Notes: generated by a model not told the origin, from the letters alone. Positions 25,783-34,431 are shown, counted from the stretch's first letter. The stretch is 64,000 bases of DNA from Candidatus Formimonas warabiya (GCF_002777255.1 NZ_CP017634.1:3236903-3300902), one strand, 5' to 3'. Made by a program: numbers and translations.

Positions 25783-27099
25783 CTATTTATTTGCTGCCTT
25801 CGCATTTTGTGCCTTACACAAGCGAACATAATGAGGGATATTCCGTTTCGCCGGGCAAACATAAGCGCAGCTTCCGCATTCACAACAGTCCAGTACATGG
25901 TACTCTTCTTTCGCTTCCACAAAACGTCCCTGTTGTCCCAGGATACTAAACATACTGGGTATCACACCCATAGGACAGGCTTCCACGCATCGTCCGCACC
26001 GGATACAGGGTCCTTCTTTCCCCTCATTTACTTCTTTTTTGGCCAGCAGCAAGATGCCGGAAACACCTTTGATCACGGGGACTTCCAAAGTATGCTGGGC
26101 CATCCCCATCATCGGTCCGCCCATGACAATTTTTTCCGGTTTTTCTTTTAAGCCGCCGCATAACTCTACGACATCGGCAAAGGTGGTGCCCACTCTGAGC
26201 AAAAGATTTTTCGGTTGGGCCACAGCCAAACCGGAAACCGTCGTAACTCTTTCAATCAGGGGAATTCCCCTGGTTACGGCATCACAAATGGCTACCACCG
26301 TACCCACATTTTGCACGACGACACCTACATCCATGGGCAATCCGCCCGAGGGTACTTCACGGTCCACCAGCATTTTAATGAGCATTTTTTCCGCACCTTG
26401 GGGGTACCGGGTGGGCAAGACCACCACATCCACATTGGTGCCGGAAAAGGCCTTTTTCAACACCTGCACCGCATCCTGCTTATTATCCTCAATACCAATG
26501 AAACCTTTGGAAACACCTAATATTTTCATGGTAATTTGGACACCGGTCACCATCCGGTCCGTCCATTCCAGCATCACCCGATAATCCGATGTCAAATAAG
26601 GCTCACATTCTGCCCCGTTGATGATTAAATAGTCGATTTTTTTCTCTTTCGGCGGTGCCAGCTTCACGTGGGTGGGAAAGGTTGCGCCGCCCATACCGAC
26701 GATTCCTGCCTCACGAACTATCTTCAGCATCTCTTCAGGGCTTAATTTCTGCCAATCCCGTTCCAAAGGAAGGCCTTCCACCCATTCATCCAATCCGTCG
26801 TTCTCAATGACGATGGCCTGGGCCCTGCCGGATACCGGGTGGGGATATTCTGCTACATCTACCACTGTCCCGGAAAGGGAAGCATGGACAGGGCTGGAGA
26901 CAAAAGCGTCACTCTTGGCAATCAGCTGCCCTTTTTTCACCGCATCTCCTTTCTTGACCAAAGGAGTACACGGTGCGCCGATGTGTTGGCTTACCGGGAT
27001 AACAACCTTCTTTGGCAGTGGTGCAAGCTCGATCGGTATATCAGCGGAATAGTTCTTCCGATCATTGGGGTGCACGCCGCCGCGGAAACTTTTGTGCAT
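25783..27099 (-). CDS. rnfC: Rnf complex subunit RnfC (NADH/FMN-binding)
   Basis: The 438-aa protein has an N-terminal barrel (FRGGVHPNDRK), the FMN/NADH-binding core (GMGGATFPTHVKL, INGAECEPYLTSDYR) and two [4Fe-4S] motifs (CIRCGRCVEACP and CCECGSCAYVCP). RnfC is the peripheral subunit that reduces NAD+. It is the first rnf gene, 62 bases after the RseC-like gene, with AAGGAGAGG before its ATG. Confidence 0.96.
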   Translation of the reverse strand: MHKSFRGGVHPNDRKNYSADIPIELAPLPKKVVIPVSQHIGAPCTPLVKKGDAVKKGQLIAKSDAFVSSPVHASLSGTVVDVAEYPHPVSGRAQAIVIENDGLDEWVEGLPLERDWQKLSPEEMLKIVREAGIVGMGGATFPTHVKLAPPKEKKIDYLIINGAECEPYLTSDYRVMLEWTDRMVTGVQITMKILGVSKGFIGIEDNKQDAVQVLKKAFSGTNVDVVVLPTRYPQGAEKMLIKMLVDREVPSGGLPMDVGVVVQNVGTVVAICDAVTRGIPLIERVTTVSGLAVAQPKNLLLRVGTTFADVVELCGGLKEKPEKIVMGGPMMGMAQHTLEVPVIKGVSGILLLAKKEVNEGKEGPCIRCGRCVEACPMGVIPSMFSILGQQGRFVEAKEEYHVLDCCECGSCAYVCPAKRNIPHYVRLCKAQNAKAANK

Positions 27100-27161
27100 T
27101 TTTTCACACCTCTCCTTAACAAAAAATATGTGGTAACGCCTGAGGAAAAATTATGCCGTGC

Positions 27162-27584
27162 CTAGGATAAAATGCGGGTGATGACAGGCTGCATTTGGCT
27201 GTTGCCATGGGCGGCGCTGTCAAAAAATTTAATATAGATAACTGACAAAATAAAAGCCAGTAATCCCCCGGTGATTTGAAGCAGTAACACAGGAAGCCCA
27301 AAGTGATGGCTCACCCAATTTCCCCCCCAGGCCCCTAAAAAAATGGCGACCAGCGGGAGCATATAAACAATAAAGGCTGCTTTGAGCATGTTTACTTCCT
27401 TCACCTCAAAGGCCACACGCTGTCCCGGTTTAGCCCCAACAGGATTCCGTGCTTCAAGAACCATGGCCTGGTTACCCGGACACGCACCACAATTTTCACA
27501 ATCGCTATGCCTGGTCGCTTTCACTTTCGCCATACTTCCGGATACCTCAAGTACTACGCCTACTTGTTCTTGCATCATTTCCAT
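27162..27584 (-). CDS. RseC/MucC-like protein heading the rnf operon
   Basis: The 140-aa protein has an N-terminal cysteine-rich domain (DCENCGACPG) and two closely spaced membrane helices (about 69-90 and 95-122). This is the RseC family, whose members accompany rnf/rsx genes and in enterics help reduce SoxR. No soxR or rseB is in the window. Its position as first gene of the rnf transcript suggests a role in assembly or Fe-S handling of the complex. The ATG may be 27584 or 27578. Confidence 0.85.
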   Translation of the reverse strand: MEMMQEQVGVVLEVSGSMAKVKATRHSDCENCGACPGNQAMVLEARNPVGAKPGQRVAFEVKEVNMLKAAFIVYMLPLVAIFLGAWGGNWVSHHFGLPVLLLQITGGLLAFILSVIYIKFFDSAAHGNSQMQPVITRILS

Positions 27585-27624
27585 CCCAGCTTTCTAGACA
27601 CTATGGCTATAATACATCGTTGTG

Positions 27625-27633
27625 ATTATAGCA
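27625..27633 (-). promoter_or_regulatory. Extended -10 promoter for rseC-rnfCDGEAB
   Basis: On the minus strand this is TGCTATAAT, a perfect extended -10 element about 45 bases before the RseC-like start. No good -35 lies at standard spacing. Confidence 0.6.
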
Positions 27634-27691
27634 AATAATGATTGTGTTTAAAAGTGCAAATCACAATTTCGTCTTTTTATTTAACAAACAT

Positions 27692-27739
27692 GACAAATTT
27701 TTAAAGGTTGGGACAAGTCCTGCTATCTGAAAATTTGTC
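27692..27739. promoter_or_regulatory. Inverted repeat GACAAATTTT/AAAATTTGTC, possible operator
   Basis: Two perfect 10-base arms are separated by 28 bases, with a further TTTGTC/GACAAA pair just beyond the right arm. It lies upstream of both divergent promoters. The arrangement fits a regulator that binds two sites and loops DNA, but no regulator gene is adjacent. Confidence 0.4.
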
Positions 27740-27848
27740 AAATCAGACAAAACCTGTTTGGTATTTCCCTTTCTAGTTCCATATTACTCTAACAAGATAC
27801 CTAAGGGTAGATGTAATCTCTTCCATCTTCTACAGGAAACAATTCTAT

Positions 27849-27878
27849 TTGGCAGGAAAAAGATCTAAGTTGTAGAAT
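27849..27878 (+). promoter_or_regulatory. Sigma-A-type promoter for the binding-protein/diguanylate cyclase pair
   Basis: TTGGCA at 27849-27854 and TAGAAT at 27873-27878 are separated by 18 bases. Arms AATTCTA (27841-27847) and TAGAATT (27873-27879) form an inverted repeat over it. Confidence 0.5.
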
Positions 27879-27917
27879 TTTGTATAAGTAGGAAAGTTAT
27901 CGAAATAGTAATAAAAT

Positions 27918-28832
27918 ATGGAATGCCCGAGATATTCATTTCTTTTTCTTTTGCTGGAGGTGAGTAGGATTAAGCGTAAAAACACCTTGATCATGATGCT
28001 GGTAACTACCCTCTTAGCATTTTATCTTTCCGGATGCAGCCAGCATACCCAGGGTAAGATCAAAATAGCCGTGGTAGATTGGCCGGAAAGTCTTTGTATG
28101 ACAGAACTGATCAAAGTAATCCTGGAAAACGAAATGAATTATCAGGTAGAAGTAAAGCCGCTCAAGGTTGATGATGTTTTTCAATCATTGGCAGAGGGAA
28201 GATGCGATATTTTTCTGGACTGCTGGCTGCCCATTACCCACGAAAAATTCATTTATCAGTATGGCAGCCAGATTGAAAATTTAGGAGATAATTTTGCCGG
28301 AGCCAGAACCGGTTTGGTCGTGCCCGCCTATGTCACCATCAATAGTATTACGCAGCTAAACGATGAGAAAGATGCCTTTCACCGTACCATCATCGGCATC
28401 GAACCTGAGGCCGGTATTATTAAAAGTACCCAAAAGGCCATTAAAGAATATGGCCTGGACTTTAGACTGATTACCTCCAGCAGCCCGGAAATGGTGGAAA
28501 AATTAAAAAATGCCATTGACCGCAAGGAATGGATTGTGGTTACCGGCTGGTCTCCCCACTGGAAATTTGCCAAATGGGATTTAAAATTTCTTGACGACCC
28601 TCTGTTTATTTATGGGGGGGCAGAAAGTCTCCATACCGTTACCCGTAAAGGTTTTGCCGATGATTTTCCCCAAGTGGCGCAATTTTTATATAATTTTCAA
28701 CTCGATCAGCAACAGCTGGATGAGCTTCTCCTCATTCAAAACGATTCTTCCCAAAACCGTGAGGAATCCATGACCATGTGGGCGGAAAAAAATAAAAAGT
28801 TGGTTGATGCTTGGCTGTCAAACATTCAGTAG
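27918..28832 (+). CDS. Glycine betaine/proline-type substrate-binding lipoprotein (OpuAC family)
   Basis: The protein has a lipoprotein signal ending LAFYLSGC and an OpuAC fold with KIKIAVVDWPES, DIFLDCWLP and an ITSSSPEMVEKL hinge region. Family members bind quaternary amines such as glycine betaine or choline and normally feed an ABC permease. No permease or ATPase gene is adjacent here; the next gene is a diguanylate cyclase, so a sensory role is likely. The start is uncertain. ATG 27918 has no ribosome binding site, while a perfect GGAGGTGA (27956-27963) points to ATT at 27969, which would give a textbook signal peptide. Confidence 0.85.
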   Translation: MECPRYSFLFLLLEVSRIKRKNTLIMMLVTTLLAFYLSGCSQHTQGKIKIAVVDWPESLCMTELIKVILENEMNYQVEVKPLKVDDVFQSLAEGRCDIFLDCWLPITHEKFIYQYGSQIENLGDNFAGARTGLVVPAYVTINSITQLNDEKDAFHRTIIGIEPEAGIIKSTQKAIKEYGLDFRLITSSSPEMVEKLKNAIDRKEWIVVTGWSPHWKFAKWDLKFLDDPLFIYGGAESLHTVTRKGFADDFPQVAQFLYNFQLDQQQLDELLLIQNDSSQNREESMTMWAEKNKKLVDAWLSNIQ

Positions 28833-28849
28833 CCGCATCCGGAGGCGTT

Positions 28850-30319
28850 ATGAAAGTAGGGCCCATCTCCAAGAACAAAATATTGATCAGAAGCCTGATC
28901 ATCATTGTCTTATTATTTACCTGCACCTTTATCTTGATTGAAAAAATAGTCTATGAAAAAATGAAAGCAGATGCCATCAAACAAATTCTCTTATTGAAAG
29001 AAATTACCAATATCAGGATATCGGATGTTTTTGTCCAGACAAAGCTGATTGCAGAGCAGTTGGAAACCAATAACGAAATCCACGAGTATTTAAGAGAGGT
29101 CAGAACCAGAAAAGACATTTGGAGCCATCCTTTGTATCCCCGGGTATTGAAAACGCTAAGGAATATCCAGGCAGCCAATCCCACCATTTATTTAGCCTGG
29201 GTCTCCAATGAGGCGGCCAACTTCTGCCTGGATAGTTCCGAAATCATCACCGACACATCATTTGCCGCCAACATCCGGCCCTGGTATCAGCCTGCTGTAG
29301 CCTCACGGGAAGCCGCCTTTTCCCAGCCCTATTATGAATATACCACCAATACGCTGGCCATTTCCTGTGTGAAAGCGCTTCGGGAGGAAGGCACTATCAA
29401 GGGATTTGTTTCTGTGGATATTTCGTTGGATTCCCTTCCCCCCCTCATGCAGAATTTTGTCATAGGCAAAAACGGCAAAAATTATTTATTAACAAGCACC
29501 GGCACCACTGTGTTCACCAGTGAAAACCCCAAAAACAAAGAATTAATCAGTTTGACCAATTTGCTCCCCTACCTGGGGCCTTTGAAAGCAAAAGAAAAAG
29601 AGTATGAAGAGATTGAGTTAAATCACCGGGAATACTATTTAACCTATCAGGTGCTGGACATCAACCACTGGGGCATTATTCAACTAATTGACAAAAAGGA
29701 AGTATTGGAACCTTTTTACAAAACCATGCGGGTAATTCTCTACATTTTTTTGATCAGCTGTCTCCTCTCCATTGCCATCTTGCTGATGAATATTTATGAA
29801 CTGAGAATCGTCCAGCAGAAATTAAAAAAAGAAGCCGTCACCGATTATCTTACCGGTATCCATAATCGGAAATTTTTCTTTGAAAGTTCCCAGAACGCCT
29901 TTGAGAGCGCCAGAGAACAGCAGAGAAGTTTATCCCTTTTTATGATCGATATTGATAAATTCAAAGAAATCAACGACACCAAAGGACATGCCGTAGGCGA
30001 CATGATTTTAAAAAAAGTGGCCGAAGAATTTAATCAGGCTATTCGCAAAGATGATATTCTTTGCCGCCTGGGGGGAGATGAATTTGCCGTGCTTCTGATG
30101 GACATCCAGGAAGAAATGGCTCTTGTGATCGCCCACCGGATTCTGGAAAGCGTTTCCCAACTGCAGATTGATGCCGAAAAGGGCCCCTTTCGCTTTTCCG
30201 TCAGTATCGGTATCGCCTTTCTGGCCCGTACCGATAAAAACTTTGAAGCTCTTCTGAACAGGGCTGATGCCGCTTTATACCGGGCAAAAAATGCCGGACG
30301 CAACACGGTGTCCTTTTAG
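28850..30319 (+). CDS. Membrane diguanylate cyclase with extracytoplasmic Cache-type sensor
   Basis: The 489-aa protein has a membrane helix at about 12-31, a long extracytoplasmic domain resembling dCache (WYQPAVASREAAFSQPYY, SVDISLDSLPPL), a second helix near 290-312 and a C-terminal GGDEF domain. The active-site GGDEF is intact (408-412) and the inhibitory RxxD site is present (RKDD, 399-402), so it should make c-di-GMP with product feedback. The start ATG at 28850 follows GGAGGCGTT. It lies 17 bases after the binding-protein gene and forms one transcript with it. Confidence 0.9.
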   Translation: MKVGPISKNKILIRSLIIIVLLFTCTFILIEKIVYEKMKADAIKQILLLKEITNIRISDVFVQTKLIAEQLETNNEIHEYLREVRTRKDIWSHPLYPRVLKTLRNIQAANPTIYLAWVSNEAANFCLDSSEIITDTSFAANIRPWYQPAVASREAAFSQPYYEYTTNTLAISCVKALREEGTIKGFVSVDISLDSLPPLMQNFVIGKNGKNYLLTSTGTTVFTSENPKNKELISLTNLLPYLGPLKAKEKEYEEIELNHREYYLTYQVLDINHWGIIQLIDKKEVLEPFYKTMRVILYIFLISCLLSIAILLMNIYELRIVQQKLKKEAVTDYLTGIHNRKFFFESSQNAFESAREQQRSLSLFMIDIDKFKEINDTKGHAVGDMILKKVAEEFNQAIRKDDILCRLGGDEFAVLLMDIQEEMALVIAHRILESVSQLQIDAEKGPFRFSVSIGIAFLARTDKNFEALLNRADAALYRAKNAGRNTVSF

Positions 30320-31197
30320 CTCCTTGCGGACAACAATCCGAATAGGCTGCCGGCAATCCCCAAAAGTACGCCCAAAGAGATCACCAGAATTACCAGGCCC
30401 GTAACCAGCAAGTCCAGGGGGGGCAGGGGAATAAAGGGAAGGGGTCCCGCCATCTGGGCATAAACAAATTTTAAGGCCAGCCCGGACATGGCCGCGGCCA
30501 GGATGCTGCCTCCCAGGGTTAAGAATAATCCTTCCAGCACAAAGGGAAAGGCAATGAAAATTTCGGGCGCCCCCAGCAGTCTCAAGGTATTTATTTGCTC
30601 CCTGTTGTTGTATATGCCCAGCCTGATGATATGGGAGACGATCACCAGTACGGATATGCCTACAGCAGCAACAATCAGGCACCCCAAATACCGCAAAACT
30701 CCCGCCATACTGCGCAGGCGGTCCAATACTTCCCTGTTATCCCGGACGGATTCAATCCCCGGCATCGACGCTAACCCTTTCAGGATGGGGTCCATTTCCG
30801 CCAGGTCGATTTTCACCTCCAGGAAAGGGCTGAAAGGATTCTCATCGAATAAGGACAAGACCCGGGCTTCTTTGCCCAGAATCTCCACCATCCGCTCATA
30901 GGCTTCCTCTTGATCGACCAGCCGTACCTCCCTCACACCCGGGATCCCCTTCATCCGTTCCATCAACTGGCCAACAGCGCCAGGAGCCATGTTTTCATCA
31001 AAATAGGCGTTGATTTCCGCCTCTCCCTGGATGGCTGCCACCACTTGACTGCTCACCCACCAGCCGGAAATGACCATGGCCAGGATAAAAACAATCAGTC
31101 CCGTACTCAAAAGGGAAAAAATATGGGAAAGCAAATTCAATTGGACGATGATTTTGGTTTCTTTTAAAAAGTAACCTGTATTAGAAAGAATCCTCAT
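30316..31197 (-). CDS. FtsX-like permease, second (divergent) copy
   Basis: The 293-aa protein has the FtsX layout: a short cytosolic N-terminus (RILSNTGYFLKETKIIVQLN), helix 1, an extracellular domain of about 110 residues, and three C-terminal helices. It is clearly FtsX but differs widely from the FtsX encoded at 49437-50327. FtsX transmits ATP hydrolysis by FtsE to a coiled-coil partner outside the membrane. Its gene is convergent with the diguanylate cyclase and overlaps its end by 4 bases. The paired FtsE and coiled-coil genes lie directly upstream. Confidence 0.85.
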   Translation of the reverse strand: MRILSNTGYFLKETKIIVQLNLLSHIFSLLSTGLIVFILAMVISGWWVSSQVVAAIQGEAEINAYFDENMAPGAVGQLMERMKGIPGVREVRLVDQEEAYERMVEILGKEARVLSLFDENPFSPFLEVKIDLAEMDPILKGLASMPGIESVRDNREVLDRLRSMAGVLRYLGCLIVAAVGISVLVIVSHIIRLGIYNNREQINTLRLLGAPEIFIAFPFVLEGLFLTLGGSILAAAMSGLALKFVYAQMAGPLPFIPLPPLDLLVTGLVILVISLGVLLGIAGSLFGLLSARS

Positions 31198-31202
31198 AGC
31201 GG

Positions 31203-31871
31203 TCAGCCTAGCCTTTCCCAGTGCATGTTTCCCCGGTCCAGCCGGATCAACGTGCCGCCGTTTTGGTGCCCAATCAAATGAGTGGCATGGGTGGTAATAA
31301 TCACCGCGGTTTTCCGGTCTTGGAAAGAAGTGAGAAGTTCCAGGATCTTCAACGCATTGTCCTGGTCCAGATTGCCCGTCGGTTCATCCGCCAGGATTAC
31401 GGCCGGCTTCCGGGCCACCGCCCTGGCGATGGCCACCCGCTGACACTCCCCCCAGGACAGGTTTTCCACCCGGGAAAGGACCTTATGCGCCAAACCCACC
31501 TTCACCAGTGCGGTGCCGGCGTTCTCTTTTATTTGAGCAGGAGGGAGGTCCAGAAACCGCATGCCCAGCATCACATTTTCCAGGGCCGTTCTCCCTCTGA
31601 TCAGCCTGAATTCCTGGAACACGGGTCCCATCACCCTCCTCAGGCGCCTGATATTCCCTGCCTGATCTTTCGTCACCGGCTGATCCAGCACCTTTAATGT
31701 GCCGGATGTGGGATACTCCATGCCCATAAAAAGTTTTAAGAGGCTGGTTTTCCCCGAACCGCTGGGCCCCGTAAGATAGACCAGGTCACCGGGCCCGATT
31801 TCCAGGTCAATCTGATGTAAGGCCTCGGTGCCGTCAGGATACCGCAAACAAACCCCTTTTGCTTCAATCAT
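31203..31871 (-). CDS. FtsE-like ATPase, second (divergent) copy
   Basis: The 222-aa ABC ATPase has Walker A GPSGSGKT (35-42), a Q-loop (VFQEFRL), Walker B VILADEP (158-164) and H-loop H195 (TTHATHL). Its signature reads LSWGE (138-142) where FtsE and nearly all ABC proteins have LSGGE. The tryptophan would sit against the ATP of the partner subunit, so hydrolysis may be slow or altered. It pairs with the FtsX-like gene 5 bases downstream. Confidence 0.85.
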   Translation of the reverse strand: MIEAKGVCLRYPDGTEALHQIDLEIGPGDLVYLTGPSGSGKTSLLKLFMGMEYPTSGTLKVLDQPVTKDQAGNIRRLRRVMGPVFQEFRLIRGRTALENVMLGMRFLDLPPAQIKENAGTALVKVGLAHKVLSRVENLSWGECQRVAIARAVARKPAVILADEPTGNLDQDNALKILELLTSFQDRKTAVIITTHATHLIGHQNGGTLIRLDRGNMHWERLG

Positions 31872-31892
31872 TTTTCCCTCGCCTCCCGGTAT

Positions 31893-33020
31893 CTACTTGA
31901 ATAATGTAGGGATGATAATCTCTAATTCCAGGGAGCCTTCCTGAATATGGATCCCTTGCAGGATGCTGCCCCCCATTACCGTATGAAAATTAAAGACCAG
32001 AGCATCGTCCCGGAACAAATCTTCAATGGCCGCGGCTTCCAGGGGCAGCCCGTAAAAACTGCCTTCTTGGGCCTGAAATTTTAGAATATCCCCCTCCTGA
32101 ATCACAAAAGTCCCTGTCAGGACCAGATTTTGCTGGGGCAAGCTCATTTCCGCCTTACCCGGGTGAAAGCGAAACACTATTTCCGGAAGGCCGGCATGCC
32201 CTTTTAGAATCCCATTAAAGGTTTCCTCACCCAGGGACCCCTTCAGGACGGGAAAGGTAAAGGTTGTTTTCAAGGCATCGGGGGGAAAGCTGCCCGCGGC
32301 GATGATACGGGAAATTTCCTTTGTTGTCTCTTGGAATAAAGGCTTCAGTTGACCCCACACCTGCCGGATCTCCCCCAGATATTCCCGGTAATCGGCACTC
32401 TCTTTCTCCAGAGAGGCCAGATACTTCTCCTGATCCTCTTTTAACTGTAATTTCTTCCTTAAGGATGCTCTTAATTGCTCCTGTTTCTCTTGCAACAGAG
32501 CAAGCTTTTCCCCTAACTTCGCTTTTTCAGCCGACAGCCTCTCTCTGCTTTCCTCCAGCGTGTCCAAAAGCTCTCCCGTGTTGCGGGTAAGGTCCCGCAA
32601 AGTATTGATCCTTCTGAGAAGCATGGTCAGGTTTTCCGCATCCAGAATAATTTCTATGTAAGACCCCGGTCCCAAGCGCTGATAGGTTCGGAGGACCTGC
32701 TTCAAGGTATCCCGCTTTTGATCATAGGCTGCTTCCCCGTCGGCAATCCTTTTCTCCAACCCTGCTATTTCCCCGTGCATGGTTTCCATCTCCCGGGACA
32801 TGGCCTCTTCCGCTCTCTCCGCTTCTTCTATCTCCTGCTCCATGGCAAATAGGTTTTCCAGGACCTCCCTTTTTTGATCAGAAAGTCCGGTCAGCCTTTC
32901 TTCCATGGCCGAAAAAGGTTCTGTTTGTCCCGCCACCGTGCCGGAAGAGAAAAGCATCAAAAGAAAAACCAGGGCCATGCTGGAAACCAAACCTAATTTT
33001 ATCTTTCCTGCATTGAGCAT
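31893..33020 (-). CDS. Secreted coiled-coil protein (PcsB/CwlO-like N-terminus) without hydrolase domain
   Basis: The 375-aa protein has a signal peptide (hydrophobic 11-30) and about 200 residues of charged coiled coil. This contains the PcsB/CwlO hallmark segment GPGSYIEIILDAENLTMLLRRIN near residues 117-139. A C-terminal domain of about 130 residues is rich in beta strands. No M23, CHAP or NlpC/P60 catalytic motif is present. It should be the extracellular partner of the second FtsEX, by analogy with EnvC and PcsB, but must act through another hydrolase or as a scaffold. Confidence 0.75.
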   Translation of the reverse strand: MLNAGKIKLGLVSSMALVFLLMLFSSGTVAGQTEPFSAMEERLTGLSDQKREVLENLFAMEQEIEEAERAEEAMSREMETMHGEIAGLEKRIADGEAAYDQKRDTLKQVLRTYQRLGPGSYIEIILDAENLTMLLRRINTLRDLTRNTGELLDTLEESRERLSAEKAKLGEKLALLQEKQEQLRASLRKKLQLKEDQEKYLASLEKESADYREYLGEIRQVWGQLKPLFQETTKEISRIIAAGSFPPDALKTTFTFPVLKGSLGEETFNGILKGHAGLPEIVFRFHPGKAEMSLPQQNLVLTGTFVIQEGDILKFQAQEGSFYGLPLEAAAIEDLFRDDALVFNFHTVMGGSILQGIHIQEGSLELEIIIPTLFK

Positions 33021-33145
33021 GTAGTTTGCCCCCCACTTAGCTTACACCTAAATGCTCTTTTTTTCGACTGTACTCTCATTTTACCAGAGTGTTTTCCATT
33101 CTGACATCTTTTTTTCAGAAAACGTTCCTTTACCCCCTTAATGGG

Positions 33146-33175
33146 CAAAAAAAATGCGGGTATGTAACCCGCATT
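33146..33175 (-). terminator. Terminator of the sugar-phosphate isomerase gene
   Basis: A perfect 9-bp stem (AATGCGGGT / ACCCGCATT, 33153-33175) with a 5-base loop is followed on the minus strand by eight T. It touches the stop codon of the isomerase gene. Confidence 0.93.
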
Positions 33176-34247
33176 AGGATGATTCCGCCAATTTATTTTT
33201 GAGCAGTGTAATTAATTCTACCGGGCTGGGATTGATTCCGTACAAAATAGCCAGGTAAACGCTGGTGTAGTCTCCCAAATAGGTCAGGGTGAACATCCGG
33301 GACAGGAGGCAATTTCCTTCTCCCCAGATTTCCGTGATGCCGCTGACCCGCTCGCCGATAATTTCTTTGGTAATCTCAAATCTTTTCTCGACCCGGGGGT
33401 GATCATCAAGAGAGTGGAGAAAAACCAGTTCTATCTTTTTTAACAATTCTGCCGGTGCTTCCGTGCCCACAATTTCGTTATGGTTTAGTTCCGGCAGCAC
33501 GTTAAAGTATGCGGGCGCTTTGCTGTTTTCATTGATCTGGCCCTTCCAGCGCATGGCCACCGTTTCTGTGGTACCTGAGACACCCCAAATCACCGGGATT
33601 TTTTGATAAAACAGTTTCGCCAATTGTTTCGCCGGGTTATTGGTTTCTTCTACTTCAGGGGCCAGCCTCCGGCCCATATCTTCCAAAGCCCTGCCTAAGT
33701 CCTCCAGATCATCGGTTAGGACGGAAATAAGGTGCAGTTTTTCCATCACGATTAACAGGGGCAAAAAGAGATAGCCGGTGGCCGCCCGGGGCTGCAGACC
33801 GCCGGGAATGGCCAGAAAAGGGATGCCGTCTTTTTGGGCTAAATCAGCCAATTTACCTCCGCTGGTAACAGCAACAACAGCAGCCCCCTTTGCCTTGGCC
33901 TCTTCATAGGCGCTTAAGGTTTCTTCCGTGTTTCCGGAGTAGCTGACGGCAAAAACCAGGGTATGTTCATTAACATAGCCCGGCAGATGATAGTCCCGGT
34001 TCACCGTCACCGGCACGGGAGACTTGTCGGCACAGAAAACTCTTAGAAAATCTCCGCCGATGGCAGAGCCCCCCAAGCCCGTAACAACAACGTTTTGAAA
34101 GCTTCGGGAATAATTAATTTCCTGGTTCCGGGCCAGCGCAACCGCTCCCCGGCACTGGTCCGGCAAGCCGGCCAAAGCCCCCAGCATCTGACCCCCGTCA
34201 ATGGTTTTTAATGCTTCCCTGTCATCCAGGTTAACCTGATATTGCAT
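33174..34247 (-). CDS. Bifunctional phosphoglucose/phosphomannose isomerase
   Basis: The protein (357 aa from the chosen start) has two SIS domains. Sugar-phosphate contacts are visible in LGGSAIGGDF and AVSYSGNTEETLSAYEEA, and the C-terminal part has the PGI/PMI-specific LNHNEIVG motif with a catalytic glutamate and histidine. It interconverts glucose-6-P or mannose-6-P with fructose-6-P. I chose ATG 34247, which follows AAAGGGGGAT. A longer frame to 34322 has no binding site. Confidence 0.88.
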   Translation of the reverse strand: MQYQVNLDDREALKTIDGGQMLGALAGLPDQCRGAVALARNQEINYSRSFQNVVVTGLGGSAIGGDFLRVFCADKSPVPVTVNRDYHLPGYVNEHTLVFAVSYSGNTEETLSAYEEAKAKGAAVVAVTSGGKLADLAQKDGIPFLAIPGGLQPRAATGYLFLPLLIVMEKLHLISVLTDDLEDLGRALEDMGRRLAPEVEETNNPAKQLAKLFYQKIPVIWGVSGTTETVAMRWKGQINENSKAPAYFNVLPELNHNEIVGTEAPAELLKKIELVFLHSLDDHPRVEKRFEITKEIIGERVSGITEIWGEGNCLLSRMFTLTYLGDYTSVYLAILYGINPSPVELITLLKNKLAESS

Positions 34248-34431
34248 GCAGCGGTATCCCCCTTTAGATTTAGGTATGGAATATGGATCTTTCCTCAACA
34301 ATAATACCAAATCATTTAGCACTTTCCTGTCGAAACAGATCGTCCTTGCTATTTTTCTCTTGCTCTGCCCTTGCCACCTTGAAAACGGTTTTACATTTTG
34401 ACTTCCTTAGTCTATTACAAAAAAGAGGTAT

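Larger units (their letters stand above)
27585..27917. other. Divergent regulatory gap between rnf operon and binding-protein gene
   Basis: This 333-base gap separates divergent units. It holds the rnf extended -10 promoter (27625-27633, minus) and an inverted repeat (27692-27701 / 27730-27739). A plus-strand sigma-A-like promoter lies at 27849-27878. CACAAT/ATTGTG half-sites also occur near 27620-27670. I see no gene in it. Confidence 0.6.
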
